Of a stretch of 64,000 bases of DNA, positions 22,521 through 32,094 are shown piece after piece. Below the pieces are notes generated by a model. The model was not told the DNA's origin. It did not search any database and was given only the letters and a program-made list of their open reading frames with translations. Position 1 is the stretch's first letter. Every line of letters starts with the position of its first letter. The translations under genes were made by a program, and so were the position numbers. Origin of the DNA: Phytophthora colocasiae (lineage: Eukaryota > Oomycota > Peronosporomycetes > Peronosporales > Peronosporaceae); contig JAGKQI010000054.1 of the NCBI GenBank assembly GCA_018806915.1, positions 917,264 through 981,263 on the forward strand. The letters run 5' to 3'.

Positions 22521-24071
22521 CTTCCGTCTCAACACCTCCACAGTCTCTCTACTCTCCGTCTTCGGCAAAGGCAATCCAAATTTCAAAGTCAATGTCAAAT
22601 TCCACGCCAAGATCAATTATCCAGTTTCACTTCCATCGTCAGATCCAGTCAAGTTTCACGTCAAAATCACACAGCAATTCAGATTCGAATATTCTGCAGC
22701 GAGTTCGTGTCCACTGAGGCTGAGTCTCGTGTCGACTTCGCTTTAAAGACCGATCGTTTTGATCATGACCACCAAGTAAGCGAAAAGTCGTATTTGATCA
22801 GCCCCTGTATGTTGTAAACTTCTCAAGCAATGTCAACATAGTACTGGCCGCCGAGGATCTTAGTGATGTCCTCCCGCCGGTGCCACTCGCGTAGCGCCTA
22901 TTTGTATTGGTTGTAGATATAGTCTCTGGTGCTAGCTTCTCGCGTTCTTGTCCAGTTCAGAAGCGAACTCGGGTTCCAGCTTCTTATCTAATTCGGAAGC
23001 GAACTCAGGCTCGAGCTTCTCGAGCGTCTCTTCGGGTGCAGTCTCCACCACTGGGCGATAAATCGGAAGTGAGCTCAGATTCCAGCTACTCGAGCGTCTC
23101 TTCAGCTACGTCCCATGGGTTAAGATCTCGTTGAAGTTCCAAACCGTCGTTGAAGTTGTTGATCTGGACTGGATCTGTTACGGGTACATGTTCTCCTCCT
23201 TGCTGCCTAATTCTCCAAGTAAACTCCAGGTTCTTACTGTATCAGCAAGAAGCTGGGTTTCAATGCGCACTCCAAGCTTTTCCCAGAGTTGGTAAGCTTC
23301 ACTACTCCATATCGAAGTAGGGGGTCCTAATTGCGTTTCGAATTGCTACTAGGTTGAAGTTGTCAAGCAAGTCCCAGTGAAGGAAGTGCCTGAGTCGATG
23401 TGGGTTGCTTCTGCCTCCACTGAGATCCGATCAACAAAGGCTCACTGCGTGCAATTTGCTTTCCGCAAACTGTCAGTAGAGTCTTTCTTTTATAGACAGG
23501 ACAGGATTCAGCATTGAACCTAAGTGCAGTGGTTGTTGAAGTTTTAATTGTTGGGTCAAGCTTGCATTTCTTCAAAGCTACGATCCATTGGGAATCGTGT
23601 GTCGCAATTGATATGTGGAGTGTTCCTTGAAATTCTAAACCGCTACCGTGGAGTCGAGGCTCGAGCCGCTCGATTATTGTGCAGTGAGGATGGTTAATAA
23701 CGCAAATGATGCTGACAGGGATATACAGTACATGTATAACGGCAATTGTGATGACACTCGTGAGTGAACAGTTTCAATCAACATGGTATGGATCAAGTCC
23801 TAGTACACTTATAACCTACAGCATCAATTGTAGAAAATCAATAGAAAATATCTCGCTTAGCTAGGTGCATGTAGTTAATACACGCACCTGCGATAACAAA
23901 AGCAAACCTTCCTGGAGCTTCACCAACTTCTCCTCACCATTCTGTGTGCTTCATTTTTCATGTGGCGTCTGAACGACAACCTGTTACACTATACCATATG
24001 AGTCGTAGATTACTATGATTCGGATCCAGCATGCTCGAAAAGGAGGAGCTTGGCTGTTGACATGCAGTGCA
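22521..24071. other. Non-coding stretch upstream of the Kazal gene
   Basis: No supported gene. Holds imperfect low-complexity repeats at about 22960-23110 (GCGAACTC / TCGAGCGTCTCTTC types). The remainder is unassigned; it may include the rest of the H LTR and native promoter sequence. Confidence 0.5.
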
Positions 24072-24089
24072 TTCACTTTGCTATTTGCC
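24072..24089 (+). promoter_or_regulatory. Oomycete-type initiator (INR) with flanking promoter region
   Basis: TTCACTTT at 24072-24079 fits the oomycete initiator consensus YTCANTTY. CTATTTGCC just after it fits the flanking element with one mismatch. The predicted start A is 24075, giving an 81-nt 5' UTR before ATG 24156. It also excludes the upstream in-frame ATG at 24015, which would lie before the transcript start. Confidence 0.6.
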
Positions 24090-24155
24090 AGCAACGTATC
24101 ACAACAAAACTACCAGGACCTTCACTGCCACTCCCAGACCACACGCCCAAAAGCT

Positions 24156-24626
24156 ATGAAGTTCGCCATTCTGCCCGTACTGGCCTCACTCCTGATCGCT
24201 GGAGCCTCCGCCGAAGGGTTCGCCTGCTCCGCAGTCCCGTACATCACATGCAACGATATCAATGGCACTTCCGGCCCTCAAGTCTGTGGTAGCGATGGTG
24301 TAACCTACGAGAATAAATGCTACTTTAACCTGGCCAATTGCGACAACAAGGGGATGCGAGTGCTACACAATGGCATGTGCAGACGGTGTGCCGTTCCCAA
24401 ACTCGAAAACACTGTTTGGGAGCTGGAACTCCCGCAAAGGCCAAGGTGTATTGATCTTAACGCAAAAGCAAATGTGATTCCTAAACTGGTGTGCTCTCGC
24501 CTGCGATTAGGCAGTCCAGGGAGAGCATCCCGTGGCGTAAGCCAAAGCTTCTGCTCCGTGCCGAAGCCGGGTACAGATAGGAGTACGGTATCCGCTATCT
24601 GCTGGAGTCTTGGCACTGCTATATAA
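24156..24626 (+). CDS. Secreted Kazal-type serine protease inhibitor, C-terminus replaced by retrotransposon LTR
   Basis: Host gene. Residues 1-19 are a signal peptide (cleavage after GASA). One classical Kazal domain spans 24-75 with six Cys (24, 32, 44, 55, 62, 75) and the QVCGSDGVTYENKC core. By Kazal alignment the P1 residue is Asp34. Phytophthora EPI-type Kazal effectors, which block plant apoplastic subtilases, often have Asp at P1, so an apoplastic inhibitor role is likely by inference. Element E inserted after codon 77 (24386). Beyond it the frame enters the LTR and adds 79 residues before the stop at 24624-24626. The original frame continued at 39634 with four codons to TAA 39646-39648, giving 81 residues. 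ATG 24156 was chosen because of the signal peptide and the initiator at 24072. Confidence 0.85.
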   Translation: MKFAILPVLASLLIAGASAEGFACSAVPYITCNDINGTSGPQVCGSDGVTYENKCYFNLANCDNKGMRVLHNGMCRRCAVPKLENTVWELELPQRPRCIDLNAKANVIPKLVCSRLRLGSPGRASRGVSQSFCSVPKPGTDRSTVSAICWSLGTAI

Positions 24627-24695
24627 ACTCCAGTTGCTGGTGGGAAGCTGGCTCCAATGCAAGCCCGCAATCATGGTTGCCGTGGCGTCGCCACA
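24387..24695 (-). repeat. 3' LTR of E
   Basis: 309 bp with TG...CA ends. It pairs with the split 5' LTR. The Kazal reading frame runs into it on the plus strand. Confidence 0.9.
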
Positions 24696-24714
24696 CTGCC
24701 TCCCCAAGCTTTCC
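24696..24714 (-). other. Polypurine tract of E
   Basis: On the element strand a purine-rich run (AAAGCTTGGGGAGGCAG) touches the 3' LTR. About 350 bp up to the chromodomain stop at 25063 hold no further gene. Confidence 0.65.
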
Positions 24715-25062
24715 ACTCAAACTGATACTGTACATGTGACCGGGTCAGTCGCGTCACATTTCCGGAGTAGAGACACTGCGCCACTTCAACTGGTTGCAGT
24801 GTTACAGGTTCGTGATCTAAACGATTTGCATCAAATCACCAGGATTGGATTTCAACCAACCCTATGCTTCAAAATAAATATTGCCCAATGAGACTGCGTT
24901 GCACACACAAAATCCTGCAGCGCTCCCAATATTTACGTTCTGAGGCCGAAACTTCGGTTGCACTTGCATCCACTTCACTTACACACATTGCTATTGTGGC
25001 GATCCTTGAAGCGATGTCAAATGCACCAAACCCATCCAAGATCATCATGCCGTCGACAAAGA

Positions 25063-26073
25063 TCAGGGTGTGATGGGCTCCACACGCCTTGTACGGCCCC
25101 GCGAACGCTTGCTATCAATAGTACGGGTCACTGCAAGTCGGAGGTCGTCGTCATTCGCTTGGGCAACGTAGTTTTGCAGCAGCTGTGGAACATCTTCGCT
25201 AAAGTTCTTCAGTGGCTGCCAGGAATCTTCAATCTCTTCGAGTCCTTGCCACTTTACCTTGACTTCGTATGCCTTTGAAGTGGTGTTGAACCGATGTTCT
25301 ACCAGAGCGTCCACAGCAAGCAAAGTGCCTTCCGAAGAGATGTGGTCGATAAGCTCAGTTGTCACATTTAAAGTGCTGTCAGCGTAGTACTTCAAACGCG
25401 ATGGGTGTTCGTTAGCTGTTTTTCCTGTGACGAGGGGCTCCACAGTGAAATAGTAGTCAGTTGCCGCGACCACTTTAAATGGACCAACCAAAGTTATCCA
25501 TAGTTTGTTGGCATGCAGCTTTTCGTCCACTCTGGACCGAAGCACGTAATCTCCAATAGAAAAATTCACTGCTCGTTCATAGTGTTGCCTTTTCCGATAC
25601 CGCTGTGCTTGGCTTTTTCGTTCAGCCTCCACAGTTTTATGCGTCTTCTGGATGCTACTACGCAGCTGGGCCAACTTTGTGTCCAGGTCTGGTCGTTGCT
25701 CAGGGAGCGATGCAACCTGCCCATTCCCCCTTGGTAGCAGCACTGTGTCCATAGTGCTCGGGCAAGGCAGACCGGTAAAAAGTTCAATAGGTGCTTTGTT
25801 AGACAATGATTGCACCGGGGAATGGTTCAAACGAGACTGTACCAGAGGCAAAAGGTACGGCCAGTCAGCAGCACTAACACGAAATTCCAGAATCAGAGCT
25901 TTCAAAAACTTGGAGAATATCTCTGTTCACACGTTCAACACTTCCATTTTTCCACGGTGTGTAAGCCAAAATGAATTTTTGCTGAGCATTTAGTCGTCGA
26001 TTCAAATCGGCCACCACCTTGCTCGTAAAGTGCGAACCGGAGTCACTGATCCACAGCGTAGGTATGCCAAACC
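25063..26073 (-). pseudogene. Integrase core end, C-terminal domain and chromodomain of E
   Basis: Starts at the F junction with FGIPTLWISDSGSHF (second catalytic Asp), then YTPWKNGSVERVNRDIL (catalytic Glu). An extra base near 25918 shifts the frame. The long frame 25063-25905 then holds the integrase tail (VNFSIGDYVLRSRVDEKLH, VGPFKV) and a chromodomain (VDALVEHRFN, YEVKVKWQGLEEIEDSWQPL). It joins in frame to the piece right of F once F is left out. Confidence 0.85.
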
Positions 26074-26075
26074 TA

Positions 26076-27859
26076 ACGTAGAATACCGAATAGTACGCGG
26101 TGTTCTATTGTTATTAAACGCCCTCTTCAACCAACTAGGGCGTTGTAATTTGATGGGCGTTCAATTCGTAGGGAGCTCTATTCGATTGCGCATTGTCGAG
26201 TACAATAAAAACAACGAACAATGAATTTACCATCAACGCCAGCAAATGGATTTAGTGTTATGTTCTTCGAGAGCTACTCATCGATGCAGATCTCATCGAG
26301 CGCGTCCAGCAGCTCGCTGGAGCTGTCGCCGCCACTGTCACTGTCGCTATTGTCATTGAGTGTGGCCCAGGCCACTCGAAATTGTGAATCGTAGACGTCA
26401 TGCTTACTGATGAACCAGTCGTTTGGATCGTCAAGGAACCCGCACTTTCCAATGCTCTTTTGCACGACGCTGTCAGGAACCTGGCGCCATGCACTCGACA
26501 CCCACGAAACCACTGTCTCCAAGGGGGGAGGGCGTGGGTTTCCGGCACGGGTATAGCTCACTTGGTCTGAACATTTTCACTGGTCGATGAGCACTGACAT
26601 GTGATCCTTAAACGACTTGAAAATGCCCACGTCGCCAGCCTGAAGATAAGGAGTTAGGCCGCCAGGAATAACGGCCATCTTGATGCCCTTGTCCTCGCAA
26701 CGCTTCTTCACTTCTTTGCCAATATGAGCTCTCATGGAATCCCAAACAACCCACTGGCCTGTTGTTAAAGTAACTTGCGGGAAGTACCACTCCAACCATT
26801 GCTTCAGTAGTTCTTGGTCCACCCAAGCCCTCTCTTGAAACGAGACGTAGCAACTTCCAATGCGCTCCATAGCCCCACGAGTCTTGCGTTTCCAAATCAG
26901 GCAAGGAGGAAGCTTCTTACCAGAAGCAGTAACAGCAAGAGCAGCCGTGATTCGCATCGATGCGAAACCTGTTGAACGGATCACCACGTGACGAAGGCCA
27001 ACTTCGTCAACAGTGCGGTTACGCGGGTCCTCGAAGTAAATCGCCGTTTCGTCCATCAGGATAGTCTTGTCCCGATTCATCTCGCCCTTGTGCTTCTGCA
27101 AGAAGCTCATGAACGACGCCCCACAAGCACGTCATCGGTCAGTGTGGTGAGATTGGTGCGACGGCGCAGGCTCAGACCGTTTCGCTTCATGAACGAAGAG
27201 ACCCAAGGATCCGAAGCCGCAAACCGAATTGGGCGCTCTTCCTCCTCCTCCTCGGTTCGGCTTTCATGAAAGAGATGGCGAGCTTGGGCAGCGATCCAAT
27301 CACGAGTCACCTTCTCCTTGTTCAAGCGTAGATCGTAGATCATCTCTACGAGAGTATCCTCTGCCTCTCCCAAGACAGGACGCCTCAAGACGCCGGCGGC
27401 TCCCGAACGCAGCCCAAATCTCCTCCCGTTTACGCCACCAGTCGCGGAAGCTTGCGGCCGAAATCTGCCACCCACGCCCTCGAAAATGAGGCTCCGCTCG
27501 ACTCGGCACCCCGCCACCCTCCGTCGCGATCCAGTCAATGGCTTGTTTTTTTATGCTTAGCTCCACACTCTTTCGTCTAGCTGGCATCTTGGCAAATGAA
27601 AGCAAACATACTGCCCGCGTTATCCGAGGAGGATTCACGGGTGGCTGAGCATTGTCAAACTTGCTACAGCTGCAGAGAACAGGAATTCTACTGCAACGTA
27701 AGTCAAACCGCCGAGAAAACCAGCTTTGTTGCCTACGGTGTTCAATTAAGAGGGCGTTCAACTTGAGCGCGTTCTATTCTTTGTATAACGCCCTCGGAGA
27801 CCGCGTTCAATTCGTAGGGCGTTGTATTACTTTACCGCGTACTATTCGGTATTCTACGT
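26076..27859 (-). mobile_element. Pogo-like (Tc1/mariner superfamily) DNA transposon F
   Basis: 1784 bp with perfect 26-bp terminal inverted repeats starting ACGTAGAATACC, flanked by TA on both sides (26074-26075 and 27860-27861). Subterminal GGGCGTT/AACGCCC motifs recur near both ends. It encodes a DDD-type transposase with a CENP-B-like N-terminus. It inserted in the integrase of E between the Ser and Arg codons of DWYS-RFGIP. Identical arms indicate a recent insertion. Confidence 0.93.
26274..27587 (-). pseudogene. Pogo-like transposase of F (two frameshifts, one nonsense codon)
   Basis: Starts at ATG 27585-27587 (MPARRKSVELSIKKQA). The N-terminal helix-turn-helix region (to about 27400) contains FRDWWRKREE; a CENP-B/Tc5-type second DNA-binding part follows (RPIRFAASDPWVSSFMKRNGL). 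The catalytic DDE_1 core shows the Asp of LMDETAIYF, the Asp of VVWDSMRAHI and the Asp of LQAGDVGIFKSFKDH. Frameshifts lie near 27400 and 27110. A TGA at 26577-26579 precedes the acidic Asp/Ser-rich tail that ends at 26274. F is therefore now non-autonomous unless the defects are sequencing errors. Confidence 0.88.
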
Positions 27860-27861
27860 TA

Positions 27862-28219
27862 CTATACCAATCCAAAATGGCTGCTGCTGCAACCTCAGAT
27901 GTCGGTCCGTCACAGGGAACCAATTCGACAAAGTGGGTTGCTTCATCTTTCAAAACGAGGACATATCGCGTCATGCCATACGACTCACCAAGCGTGAGAA
28001 AGTCCCAGTGCAGAGTTGCATTTCTCTCAAAGGTATGGTGCGTCTCGCTGAAAGGCCTCGGAATAATCTCACCGCCTTTGACGTGTAGGCATAGGAGACA
28101 CTGTTGGCAAAATGTTCGCACGAGTGAATGCAGTCGATTAACCGAGAACACCCGACCGATGTGGTTGGCTATGACGATCATTCCGCGGTGTCCGTTCGCC
28201 CCGCAGTGAACGATAATCA
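27862..28219 (-). pseudogene. Integrase N-terminal part of E (zinc binding, first catalytic Asp)
   Basis: The minus frame has an H2C2 zinc-binding region: VHCGANGHRG, then CQQCLLC. It is followed by the catalytic Asp of LHWDFLTLGESYG and continues to ILDWYS at the F junction. The same frame extends upstream to 28523, where it overlaps the end of the RNase H frame, so a frameshift lies between about 28220 and 28520. Confidence 0.8.
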
Positions 28220-29131
28220 TCAGCCGTTGCAATAGTTCTGTAGCGCTCTCCGGTATCCAAATCTTATTTGCCGCTCGGAAAATATCATCACTGCCAAGTT
28301 GTGCCGACTTCGGTGCACGACAGTTGCGCTGGGCTGCAGCGATGTCACTGATACTGGACCACTCAAAACCAGCAGAGTCAAGTAGACGTGAGCAGTGCAA
28401 AGCACCTTGGCCATCAGACACGTCCCTCGCAGTGTCATTAGAGTATTCCTCACGCTTACGTTTTCTTGTTCTGACACGTTTGATCCCGCTGCAAAGAGCT
28501 GTACGTTCTGGTTGTCCTCCCACCTCGAAATGAGATCAGCCCAGAGATTGTTGGCACCTTCAATGTGCTCGATTGAGTATTCGTACTTCAGCAGCTTAGT
28601 AGACCAGCGAAGGAGTTTCCCGCGCATCGTCTTCTTCATTTCCTTACCAGGAGCATACAAATGTATGATATTGCGATGGTCACAGTAAATCTTGAAGCCC
28701 TGAGGTCGCAAAAGCAAGTATTCCAACTGGCTGCACGCATGAACGATTGGGTAGCATTCCTTTTCGATCACGCTCCAGTTCAGAGCCGAGCCGCTGAATG
28801 AGCCACCCATGCAAATGAGCAACTCGTGATCATGCTCGTGGATCGGTCTGTCCTGGCTCCAGTTTGCGACTTGAGTCACTATCAGACCCCATCCAGAATC
28901 ACTCGCATCCGAAAACAAACACAGTTTTTTTTCTTGATCGGGATAGGTAAGCATCGCAGAGTTCGAGAGCAGATCCTTCACTGCAGCGAAACTAGCCCGC
29001 TCCTCCTGCGAGAAGGTGATATTGATGCCTGCAGCGGCGCGTTTGCTCCGCTTTGTTCCTCGAAGCGAGCGGTCAAGTAGTTCCTGTAGAGGCTTCGACA
29101 CTCTGGCGTAGTCGACAAGGCCATCTCGCAT
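28220..29131 (-). pseudogene. RNase H domain and linker of E
   Basis: Begins after RT with the connection region (VSKPLQELLDRSLRG). The RNase H motifs follow: Asp in LFSDASDSGWG, Glu in SVIEKECYPI and Asp in IYCDHRNIIHL, then IEGANNLWADLISRW. The linker to integrase is frame-shifted. All three visible catalytic positions are kept. Confidence 0.82.
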
Positions 29132-29181
29132 CCAGTTACTCGCGCGATAAACTGCTGTAGCTCCGCCGCTGTAGGAATAGC

Positions 29182-29910
29182 TCAGAGTGATTCAATCCGC
29201 TCCGGATCATGCTCGTTGATAATTCTCCCGCACCATCTAACTTCCGTGAGGAATAGTTTGCACTTCTTTGGGTTTAGCTTGAAACCGAACTCGTCAAGCT
29301 TCGTAAGAATGGCTTCGATGACATCAAGCAGTTCAGTCGCTGAGTCAGCATAAGATAAGAGATCGTCTATCCAGACCAGCAAATTGTCATGCAGATGCTT
29401 CTTCAACACATCTTCCACTGTGGATTGAAAGTGCAGTGCTGAATCTGTGCTGCCCTGTGGCACACGTGTCGGAGTAAACACTCCACGGTCCGTCATGTAG
29501 GACATAATCTCTTGCGAGGCTTTGGCTAGCGGGAGCTACCAAAAGCCTTTTAGGAAATCGAAAAGGGCATAAAACTTCTTGCCTCGGTGCCGCTCCAGAC
29601 GTACTTGAAGACTGGGCATCACGCCTGCGATTTCTTCAGTCATGCTGTTGACCGGTCTGTAGTCATGGGTCTGGCAGTATTCGCTGCTGTTCGGCTTGCA
29701 GACAGGTAGAGCAGCACACGCCCATCTACTTGCCTTATTCTCGTACACCCAGTTGAGTTTGACTAGCTCTGCGTTGAACTTCGCCAAAAACTCCGACTTC
29801 TCTGGGCTATACTGACGAACTTTGCAGCGATACGGTCGGGCATTTGGTTTGAGCTTGATATTCAGCGGTGGCACGCGCGCGGGTGGATAATCGCTAGAAC
29901 AAAGCGCCAC
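29182..29910 (-). pseudogene. Reverse transcriptase of E
   Basis: Two open pieces. 29536-29910 has PLNIKLKPNARPYR, then HDYRPVN and KFYALFDFLKGFW. 29182-29505 has TRVPQGSTDSALHFQ, the catalytic VWIDDLL, and the KCKLF-EVRWCGR blocks. A TAG at 29533-29535 and a stop at 29182 break the frame. Confidence 0.82.
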
Positions 29911-30458
29911 CCGCTGAAAGCCGTTAGAATCTGACGTAATCGCACGGCCCCCGCGCCGTCGACCATTTCCCTCATGGCTGCATCTGTCACCATCGTCTTA
30001 ATAACTGCAGCAACTTCAGCATCCTGTGTCCTTCCCCGCGACGGAATGTCATTGGGATCTCCGAAATGATCGTCATCGCTGTTGCTCCTGACCGCGAGTT
30101 GCTCTAACTCGCGATCAACATCAATGCCAAGTTCCGCCAAAAGAATACGCCCCACAATCAGTTCGTCATCATCTGATCCAACGACGAGGCATCTTTTGCG
30201 GTCTTGGCAGCGGACAGGCCCTGCGGCCGTGTTCAGGGTCAGGCATACATCCACAGCGTGTGTCGCTGTCAGGATCGCACCACCTACCGCTTCTAACTCC
30301 ACGTGCTCGATCAACTCAACTAGTTCTACACCATGGTCAACCGCTCGGAGCTTCTCCACAAGCCCTTGTGAAATTATGTTGTACTCAGAGCCACTGTCTG
30401 GGCAGTAGTACTCCATTAATTGTTGCCGTCGCCCGCACTCTGTCTGCACCACTAGCAC
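29862..30458 (-). pseudogene. Aspartic protease of E
   Basis: The active site is YCPDSGSEYNIIS with Asp-Ser-Gly. A flap region and LIVGRILLAELGIDVD follow. The frame overlaps the zinc-knuckle frame at its start and the RT frame at its end, each in a different frame. Confidence 0.75.
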
Positions 30459-30709
30459 ATAGATTTACTCATTTGAGTCGTTGCTTCTTGGGCGCCGTTT
30501 TTTTTTGGAGCACGCTCGGCTAAAATGGCTTCTTTCTGGGCTTCATCGATCTCGGGACAGTCGCTGAGGAAGTGTTCTCCACCACAGTGAAAACATCCAC
30601 CACGAGGTTCGCTGCGGGGTGCGGCACTCGATTTACCGGGTGGTGATTCCTCGACCTGGCGCTTTGCATCTTTGCCTTGCCGGTCTTTGCTCCCTTGTCC
30701 TGCTTTCAC
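30452..30709 (-). pseudogene. Zinc-knuckle region of E gag
   Basis: CCHC knuckle CFHCGGEHFLSDC after a basic Lys/Gln/Ser-rich stretch, then an Ala/Lys-rich tail. It is the nucleocapsid part. It is offset by one frame from the capsid ORF ending at 30706. Confidence 0.8.
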
Positions 30710-31521
30710 GGGGTTTTCACCTCTTTCTCGCGCTTCCCAGTCGATTTGCCAGCAGCATGTCCGGTCTGCTGCCGTGGTTGCTGTTGTTGCTTCAGGCTGC
30801 TCATCGAGCGGAAAACCTTGTCTTGTTCAAGAGCTTTTTCCTTCACCAGCTTGTACAATACAACATCGTTTTTCGTGCTTGATTTGTCAATCAGCTTCTG
30901 GTGCGTTTCAATCTCGTCACGCAACGCAGAGGGCTGCAAGTGCTTTTTGAGTATCTTGTACTTGTGAGCAATTCCCATCGGGGTTGAGAAAGTGCTTTTT
31001 AAACCGTGTTCGAGAATTATTTCCTCACACAGCTTAAAGTAGTTCATCACGCGAGCCTGAACATCCGACTCTCGAAGGTTCATTTTCAACTTAATCTCGA
31101 ACAGCAAATCGACATTTCCGATGTCTCTGTTCTTGACGTTGTTCACGATCTTGTTGATCTCGTTGATGATCCGCTGCTCTGACACCTGCTCGACGGTCGT
31201 ATCCCAGTTGTACTTGCACAGCATCTCCAGGAGATGTGAGTCGAAAGAATTCTTGACCGACAGCATCGCCTTCTCAGCGTCCTCACCCCAGAGGTGATGC
31301 AACGTGCCTTCACGGCTTCCTCGTACTCGTGACGCAGCCTTCTTCCATTTGACGAGACTCGAGTGCGAGATCTCCGTCACGAACGGCGGCGTGATTGTTG
31401 ATGAGGTGATCGGAACAGCAGCCACCGCGGTGCCTCCGACGTTGCCCTCGTCGTTCGTCGTCGTCGAAGTTGCGAGTCCCCTTCGTGTCCTCCTATTGGA
31501 ACTTATCGCTAAAGTTAACTT
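30706..31521 (-). CDS. gag (capsid) of E, no ATG visible at the start
   Basis: The minus frame has SSLVKWKKAASRVRG, a helical capsid-like body (LLEMLCKYNWDTTVEQ, RVMNYFKLCEEIILEHG) and a Gln-rich, basic C-terminus. The frame is open from the LTR edge at 31521, and even inside the 5' LTR, with no ATG in the first 85 codons. The start is therefore undecided: non-AUG, lost, or supplied from elsewhere. Confidence 0.65.
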   Translation of the reverse strand, partial: KLTLAISSNRRTRRGLATSTTTNDEGNVGGTAVAAVPITSSTITPPFVTEISHSSLVKWKKAASRVRGSREGTLHHLWGEDAEKAMLSVKNSFDSHLLEMLCKYNWDTTVEQVSEQRIINEINKIVNNVKNRDIGNVDLLFEIKLKMNLRESDVQARVMNYFKLCEEIILEHGLKSTFSTPMGIAHKYKILKKHLQPSALRDEIETHQKLIDKSSTKNDVVLYKLVKEKALEQDKVFRSMSSLKQQQQPRQQTGHAAGKSTGKREKEVKTP

Positions 31522-31619
31522 TGTGCCGTTCCCAAACTCGAAAACACTGTTTGGGAGCTGGAACTCCCGCAAAGACCAAGGTGTATTGATCTTACTGCAA
31601 AAGCAAATGTGATTCCTAA
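31522..31619 (-). repeat. 5' LTR of E, 3' portion (left of C)
   Basis: Matches 24387-24484. It ends at the CCTAA duplication (31615-31619) made by insertion of C. Confidence 0.9.
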
Positions 31620-32035
31620 TGCAGCGGGGCTGCGTAGGTGTGCACGGCACAGAGGAAGTTGGGTTGACTCGTAGAGTCCTGCTTGCAAGGCACTAGCCTT
31701 CGGTTCTATACATACAAGAACCAAGTAGTCCACTAAATACGGGACTCTCACAATCAGTGTCCCTATAATAAAGGAACTAACACTAATTATGTAAAATGCA
31801 AACTGATTTTTATTTATTTTATTGCCCTAATCCTGAATGTAACGGATTTAGTATCTAACATACTAAATCCTAATCAAATGTAATGTGTGGCTCTGAGCTA
31901 ACAGCCAGCAACTGGCTACATGTGTGACGTGTGAGAAACACTATGTGTTGTACACGGATCTGTGACTTGTGACCTGGATGGTGTATACCACACCTATTGT
32001 AGCCAAGGCGCGCAGCGCCGTGTAACCCCGTTACA
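31620..32035 (-). repeat. 3' LTR of C
   Basis: 416 bp. On the element strand it begins TGTAACGGGG and ends CCGCTGCA. It pairs with 39000-39412. Confidence 0.95.
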
Positions 32036-32056
32036 TACACCCTCCCCCACCAAACC
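32036..32056 (-). other. Polypurine tract of C
   Basis: On the element strand GGTTTGGTGGGGGAGGGTGT directly precedes the 3' LTR. Confidence 0.85.
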
Positions 32057-32094
32057 GTGGATACGCAGTATCTACAACTGTAGACATAACTGCC

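Noticed and set aside
22960..23110. RXLR or other effector gene
   Set aside because: Only low-complexity Ser/Arg repeats; no signal peptide and no RXLR-dEER order.
24015..24155. N-terminal extension of the Kazal protein
   Set aside because: The initiator at 24072 lies inside it and the signal peptide begins at 24156.
24610..24891. Small plus ORF over the right edge of the E LTR (also 39543-39923)
   Set aside because: Mostly LTR sequence and repeated at both LTR copies; not a gene.
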